From NCBI GenBank assembly GCA_025449635.1, contig JANWIZ010000044.1, positions 1 to 38,400 on the forward strand: 38,400 bases of DNA, in the 5' to 3' direction. The notes under the pieces were generated by a model. It had not been told where the DNA came from, made no database searches, and was given only the letters and a program-made list of their open reading frames with translations. The position numbers and the translations under genes were made by a program. Source of the stretch: Patescibacteria group bacterium (GTDB taxonomy: Bacteria > Patescibacteriota > Microgenomatia > Woykebacterales > RBG-16-39-9b). Positions 28,758 to 37,402 of the stretch are shown here, piece by piece; positions within the stretch are counted from its first letter, which is position 1, and each line of letters starts with the position of its first letter.

Positions 28758-28812
28758 ACATTTTAGTCACAGATCCCAGTTGCTAAAAAAACAAATTTAC
28801 GCTCTCCCCACT

Positions 28813-30027
28813 CTATTTCAAAATCTCCATAGCTTTGTCCATCTGAGGATCCCTCTCAGCTGATATATCGTCTTCAGTTAGCTTGATTTCTGTATCGGGT
28901 TTTATACCCTTTTCGTGAATCCAATTGCCGTTAGGTGTCAGCCATTTAGCGACAGTAATATGCAAGCCACCCCCATCCTTGAGATCTGTCACTGATTGAA
29001 CCACTCCTTTACCAAAACTTTTTTGCCCAACAATTGTAGCCTTCTTGTAGTCTTGTAGTGCGCCAGCAACTATTTCCGAGGCTGAAGCACTACCCTCATT
29101 GATTAGTACAACAACATTTACACCAATCAACCTACCAGTTCGATTTGAGGTTAGTTTTTCCTGTTTTCCATTGTAATCTTCTTGAATCACGACAACACTA
29201 TTTTGAGGCAAAAATTCTCCAGCAACATAAATTGCAGAATCTAACCTACCACCTGGATCATTACGCAAATCCAAAATCAATTTTTGACTTCCAGAAACCT
29301 TAATATTATTCACAACACTATCCCATTCCGCATTAGTATTATCACCAAATCTACTAATGGAAACGACCTTAGTATCACCTTTCGTTTCCTCTTTTACAGT
29401 TTTGATTGTAATTTTGTCTCGAGTTAATTCAAAATCAAGAGGTTCAGTTTTACCTTCTCTGACAATTGAAAGTTTTACTTTTGTACCAGCTTTTCCTCGA
29501 ATAAGTTTTACTGCATCAGCAATAGTAAATTTACTAGTATCTTTATCATCAATTAAAACAATCTGATCTCCTGCTTTGATTCCAGCCTTACTGGCTGGAG
29601 AACTATCAAGCGGGGCAACAACAACTAACTTGCTTTCCTTAACTCCTAGTTCAATCCCAACCCCCTCGAAAACCCCGGATAGTTCGTTGGTAAATGTTTT
29701 GTTCGATTCCGGATCGTAATAAGAAGTGTACGGATCACCAGCCGCTTCAACCAGACCAGAAATTGCCCCTTGTACCAATTTTTGACCTGACAGATCGCTT
29801 TTATTTAAAAATGTAGTATTTAACTTATCCCATACTTCCCAAAATGTAGAAAAATCAACTTCATCTTTAGAATAAAGCTTGCTTAGCACATTGTATTTTG
29901 GCTGCTCATTACCCGGCAAAAAAGGCAGTTCAACACTCCTGCCAACCCAAATACCCAAGACAAACAGAAAAATTGCTAAAATAAACTTTGTAAAATTTTG
30001 GTTAAAATAGTTCTGTTTTGGTTCCAT
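28813..30027 (-). CDS. S41 family C-terminal processing peptidase with PDZ
   Basis: PDZ SPASKAGIKAGDQIVLID; LILDLRNDPGG; GSASASEIVAGAL; VGQKSFGKGVVQ; start MEPKQ preferred over track start 30090. Confidence 0.92.
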   Translation of the reverse strand: MEPKQNYFNQNFTKFILAIFLFVLGIWVGRSVELPFLPGNEQPKYNVLSKLYSKDEVDFSTFWEVWDKLNTTFLNKSDLSGQKLVQGAISGLVEAAGDPYTSYYDPESNKTFTNELSGVFEGVGIELGVKESKLVVVAPLDSSPASKAGIKAGDQIVLIDDKDTSKFTIADAVKLIRGKAGTKVKLSIVREGKTEPLDFELTRDKITIKTVKEETKGDTKVVSISRFGDNTNAEWDSVVNNIKVSGSQKLILDLRNDPGGRLDSAIYVAGEFLPQNSVVVIQEDYNGKQEKLTSNRTGRLIGVNVVVLINEGSASASEIVAGALQDYKKATIVGQKSFGKGVVQSVTDLKDGGGLHITVAKWLTPNGNWIHEKGIKPDTEIKLTEDDISAERDPQMDKAMEILK

Positions 30028-30043
30028 TAAAATCTGTCTTTGT

Positions 30044-31102
30044 TTAGGAAATAATTTCCAAATTAGCTGCTGGAGCTTTGACTCTCGCACCTGAGAGAAA
30101 TTTGATCGTTGCCAATACGGCTGGCAAACCAGATTCTAATTCTATCTCATTTTCACTTACTTCTTCAACCACACCGACTAACTCTTCAGCGTCAGCTCGA
30201 AAATACCGCACAACATCACCAATTTTTAATTCTCGCCAAAGTTCATGTTGTAAAGGCTTGTTATCAACTATTTTTTTATTCTCTGGAACTAAAACGCTTC
30301 TCTCTAAACCATTAGCAAAAGCAAACTTATCATTTAGCTTTAAAAATGCTTCGTAAATATCTTTCCCCATTGCTACGTTCCCAAACCCTTCTGTAACTAC
30401 AATAGTGATCCCAACATCACTATTTACCCCTAAACTTAAGAAATCTCTGTAATCTATACCGCCGACCACAATTCCTTTAACTCCGATTGTTAGGGCTTTT
30501 TCAATTGTTGCCCGATCTAAGTACGACCCTCCAACAACAATTTTACCCTGACAACTAGCGTCAATTTTTTGTGGGATTATAAATTCATTAGCTTTTCCAA
30601 TCACTTTCACTACACCTTCTCTTGTCTTTCCAAGACCTGAAGCACCTCTTATCTCTGTTCCAAAAGTTCTCACCGTGATGGAATCCTCTCGAACATTAGT
30701 AACCAATCCTGAGGCCCCTGCGACTAGTCTGATGGGCATCGGGAGAAACTTAACGATGATGTCACCATTCTGATCAATATCAGTTATTACCCCATCAACT
30801 GGACTTCGTAACTCCCTTTTGCCAACGCCCAAAACCCCTTTTTTCCTAGCGATGATTTCACCCTGATAAATTCGATCACCAATTGACCGTAGAAGGTGTT
30901 TTTTTACGCTTCTGCGACTGATTCCCAAAATATGAGCCACTTTTACCAATCTTTGACCCGCCGAAACTTCGCAGTGAGCCACAACACTCTCTGCATCTAC
31001 CTTATCACCTTCCTTTACCGAAGGCGTACAGTGACCAATGTAGGGACGCACGAGGTCAAATTGGCTATCATAATAAACTCTTCTCCAAACAGGGCAGATC
31101 AT
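30044..31102 (-). CDS. Conserved hypothetical protein with barrel-sandwich (lipoyl-like) region
   Basis: SIGDRIYQGEIIARKKG...RELRSPVDGVITDIDQNGDIIVKF; C-terminal LKIGDVVRYFRADAEELVGVVEEV. Confidence 0.65.
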   Translation of the reverse strand: MICPVWRRVYYDSQFDLVRPYIGHCTPSVKEGDKVDAESVVAHCEVSAGQRLVKVAHILGISRRSVKKHLLRSIGDRIYQGEIIARKKGVLGVGKRELRSPVDGVITDIDQNGDIIVKFLPMPIRLVAGASGLVTNVREDSITVRTFGTEIRGASGLGKTREGVVKVIGKANEFIIPQKIDASCQGKIVVGGSYLDRATIEKALTIGVKGIVVGGIDYRDFLSLGVNSDVGITIVVTEGFGNVAMGKDIYEAFLKLNDKFAFANGLERSVLVPENKKIVDNKPLQHELWRELKIGDVVRYFRADAEELVGVVEEVSENEIELESGLPAVLATIKFLSGARVKAPAANLEIIS

Positions 31103-32151
31103 TCCATCATCTCCACTTTTTCAATTGCTTCTTGCCAACGCTCCAGTGCAGATCGGCTCTCTGTTTTACCAAAAGCCAATCTCAATGGTTTAGTACGACC
31201 GTCTAGAAGGACTCCAAATGACCCTCCTGTAACTGTAATTTTTTTCTTTTCTTTAGAGTCTGGGAAGACGATCTTTATCTTTTGCTCTTTTGGTGATGGT
31301 AACAAAGCGATTTCATCTTCAACAATCGAAATTTCTTGATTATCTGCAAAACCATAATCTAGTGTAACTCTCCCATGTCCTCCAAAAGAAATAAATGCTC
31401 CAAGGTCCTTTAAAAACTCTACTTCCCAATCGGCTATCTCAGGATGCTGTTTCAATAAAGCCCCAAAGCTGTGTAAAAACAATTTTGTATCCAGCTTAAC
31501 CTGTGCTACCCGACCCTTTGACAAAATATCCAAAATTACTAAAGCTAAACGGGTCTTTTTTGGTGCTTTTGAGAAATATGCTCCTGAGATAACTACATTT
31601 ATAACATCACTTTTGCTAGAAACAAAATTATTATTACTTGAAAAAACAATTCTATAAAAAGCCTCCTCAATATCAAGCTCGATCGGTTTCACGGGTAAAG
31701 ATTGTGGTTTGATAGATTTATTACCAAAATAATTCTCAATATCAGTTTCACTAATTTCTTTGGTTACAAATGCCCCAATATTTCCGACCTTTATTGTTGG
31801 ATTGTAGGAGTAACTGCCAGCATCAAGAATAACTGCTCCCTTAAAACTATTCTTCTCTAACCAACTGGTTACCTCTTTTGTTGTATCATCCTGAGATACA
31901 AAAATAGCCCCGTAATCCTTAGCTTGTGTTTCAGCTTCGGGCAGGGATCCAGTAAATATTTTGGGAATTTCTTGACTGACATTAAGTTGTCCGATAATAG
32001 TGTTTAGTGTAAAAGCTAAATCACCATTTGACGTAGGTAGACTAAGTTTTTTTTCAATTACGAGGGAATTCTTGTCATTAGACACAATAAACGCATCTGT
32101 ATATGATCTACCGATATCGACGACAAAAGTTTTCGGAAAGGGCTGGCTCAT
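31099..32151 (-). CDS. ASKHA-fold, MutL (glutamate mutase L)-like protein
   Basis: FVVDIGRSYTDAFIV phosphate-1-like motif and VILDAGSYSYNPTIKVG phosphate-2-like motif. Confidence 0.5.
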   Translation of the reverse strand: MSQPFPKTFVVDIGRSYTDAFIVSNDKNSLVIEKKLSLPTSNGDLAFTLNTIIGQLNVSQEIPKIFTGSLPEAETQAKDYGAIFVSQDDTTKEVTSWLEKNSFKGAVILDAGSYSYNPTIKVGNIGAFVTKEISETDIENYFGNKSIKPQSLPVKPIELDIEEAFYRIVFSSNNNFVSSKSDVINVVISGAYFSKAPKKTRLALVILDILSKGRVAQVKLDTKLFLHSFGALLKQHPEIADWEVEFLKDLGAFISFGGHGRVTLDYGFADNQEISIVEDEIALLPSPKEQKIKIVFPDSKEKKKITVTGGSFGVLLDGRTKPLRLAFGKTESRSALERWQEAIEKVEMME

Positions 32152-32175
32152 TTTGGCTTTTACTAAATTACAATC

Positions 32176-32409
32176 TTATCGAACCACAACGCTGAATGGC
32201 AAAAGTGCCATATAACGACTCTTTTTGATAGCATTACTTAAATTCTTCTGATGCTTAAAGCAAACTCCACTTTTTACTCGGGCTACGATCTTACCCCGAT
32301 CTGTAACAAATCGACGTAGAGAAACACTGTCTTTAAAATCAGGTTCAAGACTATCTTTGCAAAAACCACAATATTTTTTTCTAATTGGTCTAAATTCTCG
32401 TTCTTTCAT
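32176..32409 (-). CDS. rpsR: 30S ribosomal protein S18
   Basis: RKKYCGFCKDS...DSVSLRRFVTDRGKIVARVKSGVCFKHQKNLSNAIKKSRYMALLPF. Confidence 0.94.
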   Translation of the reverse strand: MKEREFRPIRKKYCGFCKDSLEPDFKDSVSLRRFVTDRGKIVARVKSGVCFKHQKNLSNAIKKSRYMALLPFSVVVR

Positions 32410-32411
32410 AT

Positions 32412-32945
32412 TTAAAATGGAATATCATCAATATCAATTTCATCGCTAGAACTTCCTTCTTCGTTTTCCTCTTTCTTACCTTTTTTATCTTTTTTCTTGT
32501 CTTCCTTCTCCTGAGAGTCACTTTCGGAATCCTCTTTTACCTCAGGCACAGCAGCATCCTCTACAACAACTGCTTCTACATTTGAACCAGGAGCTGCTGC
32601 ATCTTTTCTGGAATCTAGAAGTACCATATCCTCAGCTACAACTTCAGTCGCTTGTCTTTTTTCACCTTCTTGACCCTCCCAACTTCGAGTCTGGAGTCTA
32701 CCTTCTATGTAAACCTTACGACCCTTAGTCAAAAGTTGACCACAAAGTTCTGCAAGTTTGTTCCAAGTAACAATGCGGTGAAATTCAGTTTCTTCCTTTC
32801 TTTCGCCGCCTTCCCCGCTAGCCCAGCTTCGATTTGTTGCAAGACCAAAAGAACAAACTGCTGTTCCGTTTGGTGTATAACGAAGTTCAGGATCTCTTGT
32901 AAGATTTCCAATCAACATGACTTTATTAAGCGATCGACTAGACAT
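32412..32945 (-). CDS. ssb: Single-stranded DNA-binding protein
   Basis: LNKVMLIGNLTRDPELRYTPNGTAV...; acidic tail ending DIDDIPF. Confidence 0.95.
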   Translation of the reverse strand: MSSRSLNKVMLIGNLTRDPELRYTPNGTAVCSFGLATNRSWASGEGGERKEETEFHRIVTWNKLAELCGQLLTKGRKVYIEGRLQTRSWEGQEGEKRQATEVVAEDMVLLDSRKDAAAPGSNVEAVVVEDAAVPEVKEDSESDSQEKEDKKKDKKGKKEENEEGSSSDEIDIDDIPF

Positions 32946-32954
32946 ATTCCTCCT

Positions 32955-33299
32955 TTACCGAATTATTTCAGTAGTAACAACTTTCTTTTTCGAAACTTTC
33001 TTTGGCTTTTTGGAAACCACTTTTCTTTCAATAATATAACGTAAAACACTATCTTCAATACGCAAACCATCATTAATTATCTTAGGAAGTTTTGATTCCC
33101 CAGAAACATTCAATAACCAGAAAAACGCATTTTTGTCTTTCTTGATAGTAAAGGCTAGGGATCTTTTACCCCAACTCTCTGAATGAGTAACACTACCCTT
33201 AGCCTTCTCTATTAAATTTTCTAGGTCTTTTATTGTCTTTTTTTGCTCTTCTTCTGTCAGTTTCTCTGAAAGAGCAATCAGTACTTCGTAATCAAGCAT
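32955..33299 (-). CDS. rpsF: 30S ribosomal protein S6
   Basis: S6-like YEVLIALSEKLTEEE...; order rpsF-ssb-rpsR; upstream TTGCGG-17-TATACT. Confidence 0.92.
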   Translation of the reverse strand: MLDYEVLIALSEKLTEEEQKKTIKDLENLIEKAKGSVTHSESWGKRSLAFTIKKDKNAFFWLLNVSGESKLPKIINDGLRIEDSVLRYIIERKVVSKKPKKVSKKKVVTTEIIR

Positions 33300-33366
33300 A
33301 AATTCAATTTAAAATAAAGTTAATTTTTCGAGAGCGAGTATATCATAGCTACCAACTCCCCGCAAG

Positions 33367-34440
33367 CTAAACATTAAATTTAAAAACAGTAGTGTCGCCT
33401 TCTTGAAAAATGTAGTCCTTTCCCTCGAGTCGTACCCAACCTTTTTCTCTTGCCTGATTCCAACCACCAGCTTCAATTAACTTATCCCAATTTATTACTT
33501 CCGCTTTGATAAAACCCTTCTCAAAGTCCGTGTGAATCACTCCTGCTGCTTGCGGTGCTTTAGTTCCTGAAGAAATAGTCCATGCACGAACCTCCTTCTC
33601 TCCAGCAGTAAAATAAGTTTGCAACCCTAACAGTTTGTAAGAGACTTGAATTAGTTTTTCTAACCCCGACTGCTCTACTCCAGCATCTTTTAGATATTCT
33701 CTTTGCTCCTCTGGCTCTAATGCTGCCAATTCTGCCTCCATTTTGGCTGACAAATAAACAAACGGTTGAAATTCTTTAATCAATGTTTCAACCTCGGGAG
33801 TCAGATTTTTAACGTTCTCCTCAGAAACATTAAAGACATAAATAACGCTTTTATTTGTAATCAAAGGTAGTCTGTTTTTAAATATTAGATGCTTCTCTTC
33901 AATCTCAATATCTTTAGCCAAAATTTCTCGTTCCAAACCAGCTCTCACTTTCTTTAGAACTTCGAGATTTCCAATTGCTTCTTTTGAAGTTTTTATTTCT
34001 TTTTCTGTCCCGTCAATCAACTTTTGGATTGTTTCCAAGTCTGCCAAAAGCAGCTCAATATTGATTGTTTGGATATCAGTTTTTGGATCAATTCCAGAAC
34101 GAATTACATCACTATCTTCAAACGCTCTAACAACGTGAACAATTGCATCTACTTCTCGGATATGGGAAAGGAATTTGTTCCCTAAACCCTCCCCACTTGC
34201 AGCCCCTTTTACAAGCCCAGCAATGTCAACAAACTCAACTGCAGCTGGAATAATTTTCTCGGTCTTCACAACCTCCGCAAGCTTGACTAAACGTACATCT
34301 GGAACTTCAACAACACCGATATTAGGATCAATTGTCGTAAACGGATAATTAGCTGCCTGAGCAACCTGTTTTTTGAGTAGGGCATTAAAAAGTGTGGACT
34401 TTCCCACGTTTGGTAGACCAACTATCCCAACTTTCAACAT
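33367..34440 (-). CDS. ychF: YchF/OLA1-family redox-regulated ATPase
   Basis: [58 protein letters not shown]-like; TGS-like C-terminus; start at 34440 preferred. Confidence 0.95.
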   Translation of the reverse strand: [357 protein letters not shown]

Positions 34441-34509
34441 GACTGTGAAAACTTTCCGAAGTTTGATACTTTCAGCATTGGCTAAGTATAACAAAAGTGT
34501 AAACTAAGT

Positions 34510-37143
34510 TTAGGTGAGGTCTACGAGAAGAGTGTCTGTTTTATTGCTGTATATCTTTAGCAAATCATAAATCAAAATAATCAAAACAGCTCCGTACAAA
34601 GGTATGATCCAGTCATATACCCCCAATGGAACAGTTTCAAATACCGACCGCGCTCCGGTATAGAGAATTACCAATGTTGCAAAAAGCGACCCTGTGGAAG
34701 CAAAAACCAAATATTTGTTCACAAATAGCGATCTCCCAAGCACTAGGTATCTAAATGATCTGAAGTTAAAAGCACTAGCTATTTCAAGCATTATTAAAGT
34801 AACCAATGCTATGGTTCGTGAAGTTTGATCATCGTTACCCAAAATATTAAAGGATATAAAGTAAGCAATTAACGTAAAGGTTGCCATCAGGGCTCCGTTA
34901 AAAAGTACCAGTGTGATTAGTTTTTTCGATAAAATCTGGGCGTTTTTCCTCGGCTTTTCTTTCATAATATCTTTTGAGGAAGGATTGAAACCAAGTGTGA
35001 TAGCTGGCAAATTATCAGTTATTAAATTCATGAATAAAATATGCAGAGCCAGAAGTAAAGGAATCTCCCACCCTAAAAATGGTGAGAGCAAAACACCAAC
35101 GAACAAAATTGCCAGTTCCGAGAGATTACAAGAAAGTTGATAGCTAACAAACTTTCTTATGTTATTAAAGATTGATCTACCTTCTTTAATTGCAACAACA
35201 ATTGTCGCAAAATTATCATCCTTAAGAGTCAAATCGGCAACTGATCGCGAGACATCTGTACCGTTTTTTCCCATCGCTACTCCAATGTGAGCCTCTTTCA
35301 AAGCCGGGGCGTCGTTTACCCCGTCTCCTGTCATAGTTACAATCTCTCCACTATCTTTTAATGCTTTTACAATTCTTAACTTATGCTCGGGACGTACTCG
35401 AGCAAAAATTGTCGTATCAGCAATTTTTGTAGCTAATTCAGCATCACTAAGCTCGTCTATCTCAGACCCTAAAAGCACCTTTCCATCTAGCCCTACTTGC
35501 TTGCTGATTGACAGAGCTGTTTCTCGATTGTCGCCGGTTATCATTTTTACCCTAATACCTGCTTTGTATGCTAATTCAATTGCTTCTTTAGCCTCTTCTC
35601 TTGGAGGATCTTCCATGGCAACTATCCCTAATAACACAAGTTCGTCCTCTTTATAATTGACCTCTACACTTGGTAAAACTTTATAAGCTATAGCTAAGGT
35701 TCGAAAGGCTTTTTCGTTTATCTGCATGTTTGTAGCAAGCAAACTTTTCTTTTCTTCTTCAGTTAATTTCTCTGCTTTTCCAGCTACTAGAATATGCGTG
35801 CATTTTTGTAGAATAATTTCTGGGGCTCCTTTTGCGAAACAAGTATTTTGCCCATTCTCTTTATATAGAACTGACATCATCTTCCGATCTGAACTAAAAG
35901 GCATTTCTTCAATTCTTTGGCCTTCTAAATTTTCTTTAAATTCTTCTGCTTTTGCTGCTAGAACAAGTAAAGCACCTTCAGTTGGAGTACCTAAAACCCG
36001 ATACTCCATATCGTCTCCGGTTCTTTCGATTTTAGCGTCATTACAGGCAACACCAGCTCTTAGTAACAATTCGAGATTTTTATTCTCCTTAGAAGAAATC
36101 TTGTTACCGTCGATAGAAAACTCCCCTTTGCCCTCAAAACCAGAACCACTGACATCAATTATTTTGTGATCAGTAAAAATCTGTTTGACAGTCATTTCCC
36201 CCTGAGTCAAAGTACCAGTTTTATCAGTGCAGATAACGGTAGTTTCCCCTAAAGTTTCTATAATGGACATTCGATTCACTATTGCGTTTTGTTTTGCCAT
36301 CTTTGCAGCTCCGCTTGCTAAAGTTGTAATCAAAACAACAGGAAACCCTTCCGGAAAAGCCGATACTGACAAGGCGATTATTAAGATTAGGACTCCAGTT
36401 AAGGTCTCAGCATTTAGTGATTCTGCTTGTAAAAGCATAAATAGACCAGTTAGAATCGAAACAGTAATAGCCACAAATACCATATACTTTGCGATATTAT
36501 TTACTTTTTTTTCCAAAGGAAGTTCTTTTTCCGCCGATGAGATCATTTTGGCGATTTTTCCAAATCTGGTATTCATACCGGTGTGAACAACCTGAGCTAA
36601 ACAGCGTCCATTTACAATAAAAGTTCCCATAAACAGTTTATTTGTTTCACTATCTTTCTCAGTCGTTTTTTTAACATCAATTGACTCTCCAGTTAAAACA
36701 GACTCGTCCACCCGAATTTCTTTTTCTTCCAAAACAATGCAGTCTGCCGGTATCCGCTCTCCATTTCCAAGAATTACTAAATCCCCTGGAACTAATTCTG
36801 AAGACGGCACCTCTATTTCTTTCCCACCACGACGTACTATTGAAACAGGCATAAGCATATTCTTGAGAGATGCAACTGCTTTCTCGGCTCTATATTCTTG
36901 AAAAAAACCAATGAGGATAACCATTAGAACAACCCCAGAAATAGTGTAAGCAGTAACTTGCTTTCCAACTAAGAAGGAGATGGATATGGCTACAACTAAT
37001 AGATAGACTATGAAATTTTTCTTTACTTGTCTGAAGAGAATTCGAAGCGGTGAGGTTTTGCTTGTATCTTTGATTTCGTTGGGGCCAAATTTTTTGAGTA
37101 AAGCCCCTACCTCTTCCTGTGGCAGACCAGCGAGTGAATTCAT
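34510..37143 (-). CDS. P-type cation-transporting ATPase (Ca2+/P2-like)
   Basis: VLTGES; SAFPEGFPVV; ICTDKTGTLTQGEM; MTGDGVNDAPALKEAHIGVAMG; upstream minus-strand TTGAAT-17-TAGAAT. Confidence 0.93.
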   Translation of the reverse strand: MNSLAGLPQEEVGALLKKFGPNEIKDTSKTSPLRILFRQVKKNFIVYLLVVAISISFLVGKQVTAYTISGVVLMVILIGFFQEYRAEKAVASLKNMLMPVSIVRRGGKEIEVPSSELVPGDLVILGNGERIPADCIVLEEKEIRVDESVLTGESIDVKKTTEKDSETNKLFMGTFIVNGRCLAQVVHTGMNTRFGKIAKMISSAEKELPLEKKVNNIAKYMVFVAITVSILTGLFMLLQAESLNAETLTGVLILIIALSVSAFPEGFPVVLITTLASGAAKMAKQNAIVNRMSIIETLGETTVICTDKTGTLTQGEMTVKQIFTDHKIIDVSGSGFEGKGEFSIDGNKISSKENKNLELLLRAGVACNDAKIERTGDDMEYRVLGTPTEGALLVLAAKAEEFKENLEGQRIEEMPFSSDRKMMSVLYKENGQNTCFAKGAPEIILQKCTHILVAGKAEKLTEEEKKSLLATNMQINEKAFRTLAIAYKVLPSVEVNYKEDELVLLGIVAMEDPPREEAKEAIELAYKAGIRVKMITGDNRETALSISKQVGLDGKVLLGSEIDELSDAELATKIADTTIFARVRPEHKLRIVKALKDSGEIVTMTGDGVNDAPALKEAHIGVAMGKNGTDVSRSVADLTLKDDNFATIVVAIKEGRSIFNNIRKFVSYQLSCNLSELAILFVGVLLSPFLGWEIPLLLALHILFMNLITDNLPAITLGFNPSSKDIMKEKPRKNAQILSKKLITLVLFNGALMATFTLIAYFISFNILGNDDQTSRTIALVTLIMLEIASAFNFRSFRYLVLGRSLFVNKYLVFASTGSLFATLVILYTGARSVFETVPLGVYDWIIPLYGAVLIILIYDLLKIYSNKTDTLLVDLT

Positions 37144-37154
37144 ATTGATTATTA

Positions 37155-37183
37155 ATTCTATCCTATCCGATTTGAAAATTCAA
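37155..37183 (-). promoter_or_regulatory. Promoter for P-type ATPase with very short leader
   Basis: Minus strand TTGAAT (37183-37178), 17-nt spacer, TAGAAT (37160-37155), 11 nt to ATG. Confidence 0.6.
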
Positions 37184-37239
37184 AATTATTAAATTGTAAA
37201 AATAATTTCCTAAGCGGTTGCTAATTAACCTATAGTTTA

Positions 37240-37268
37240 TTGCTTTGCTGGATATAGTGTGTTATACT
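37240..37268 (+). promoter_or_regulatory. Promoter for DEAD-box helicase
   Basis: TTGCTT (37240-37245), 17-nt spacer, TATACT (37263-37268). Confidence 0.65.
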
Positions 37269-37402
37269 ACCTTTTGAAATAGATTCGAGCTAAACAACGG
37301 TTTCTACCTTCATTTACTACACTTTATGTGGTTAAGGTTTATCTTTGATACTAGCTCCTAAGATTAGCCTTAATTAATTTTAGTTTCTCTTTCAGAAAAA
37401 TT

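Noticed and set aside
33300-33356. S6:S18-binding leader RNA upstream of rpsF
   Set aside because: The rpsF leader after TTGCGG-17-TATACT is short and AT-rich; I could not see the expected conserved structure
35726-36586. 147-aa and 119-aa + strand ORFs
   Set aside because: Antisense shadows of the P-type ATPase
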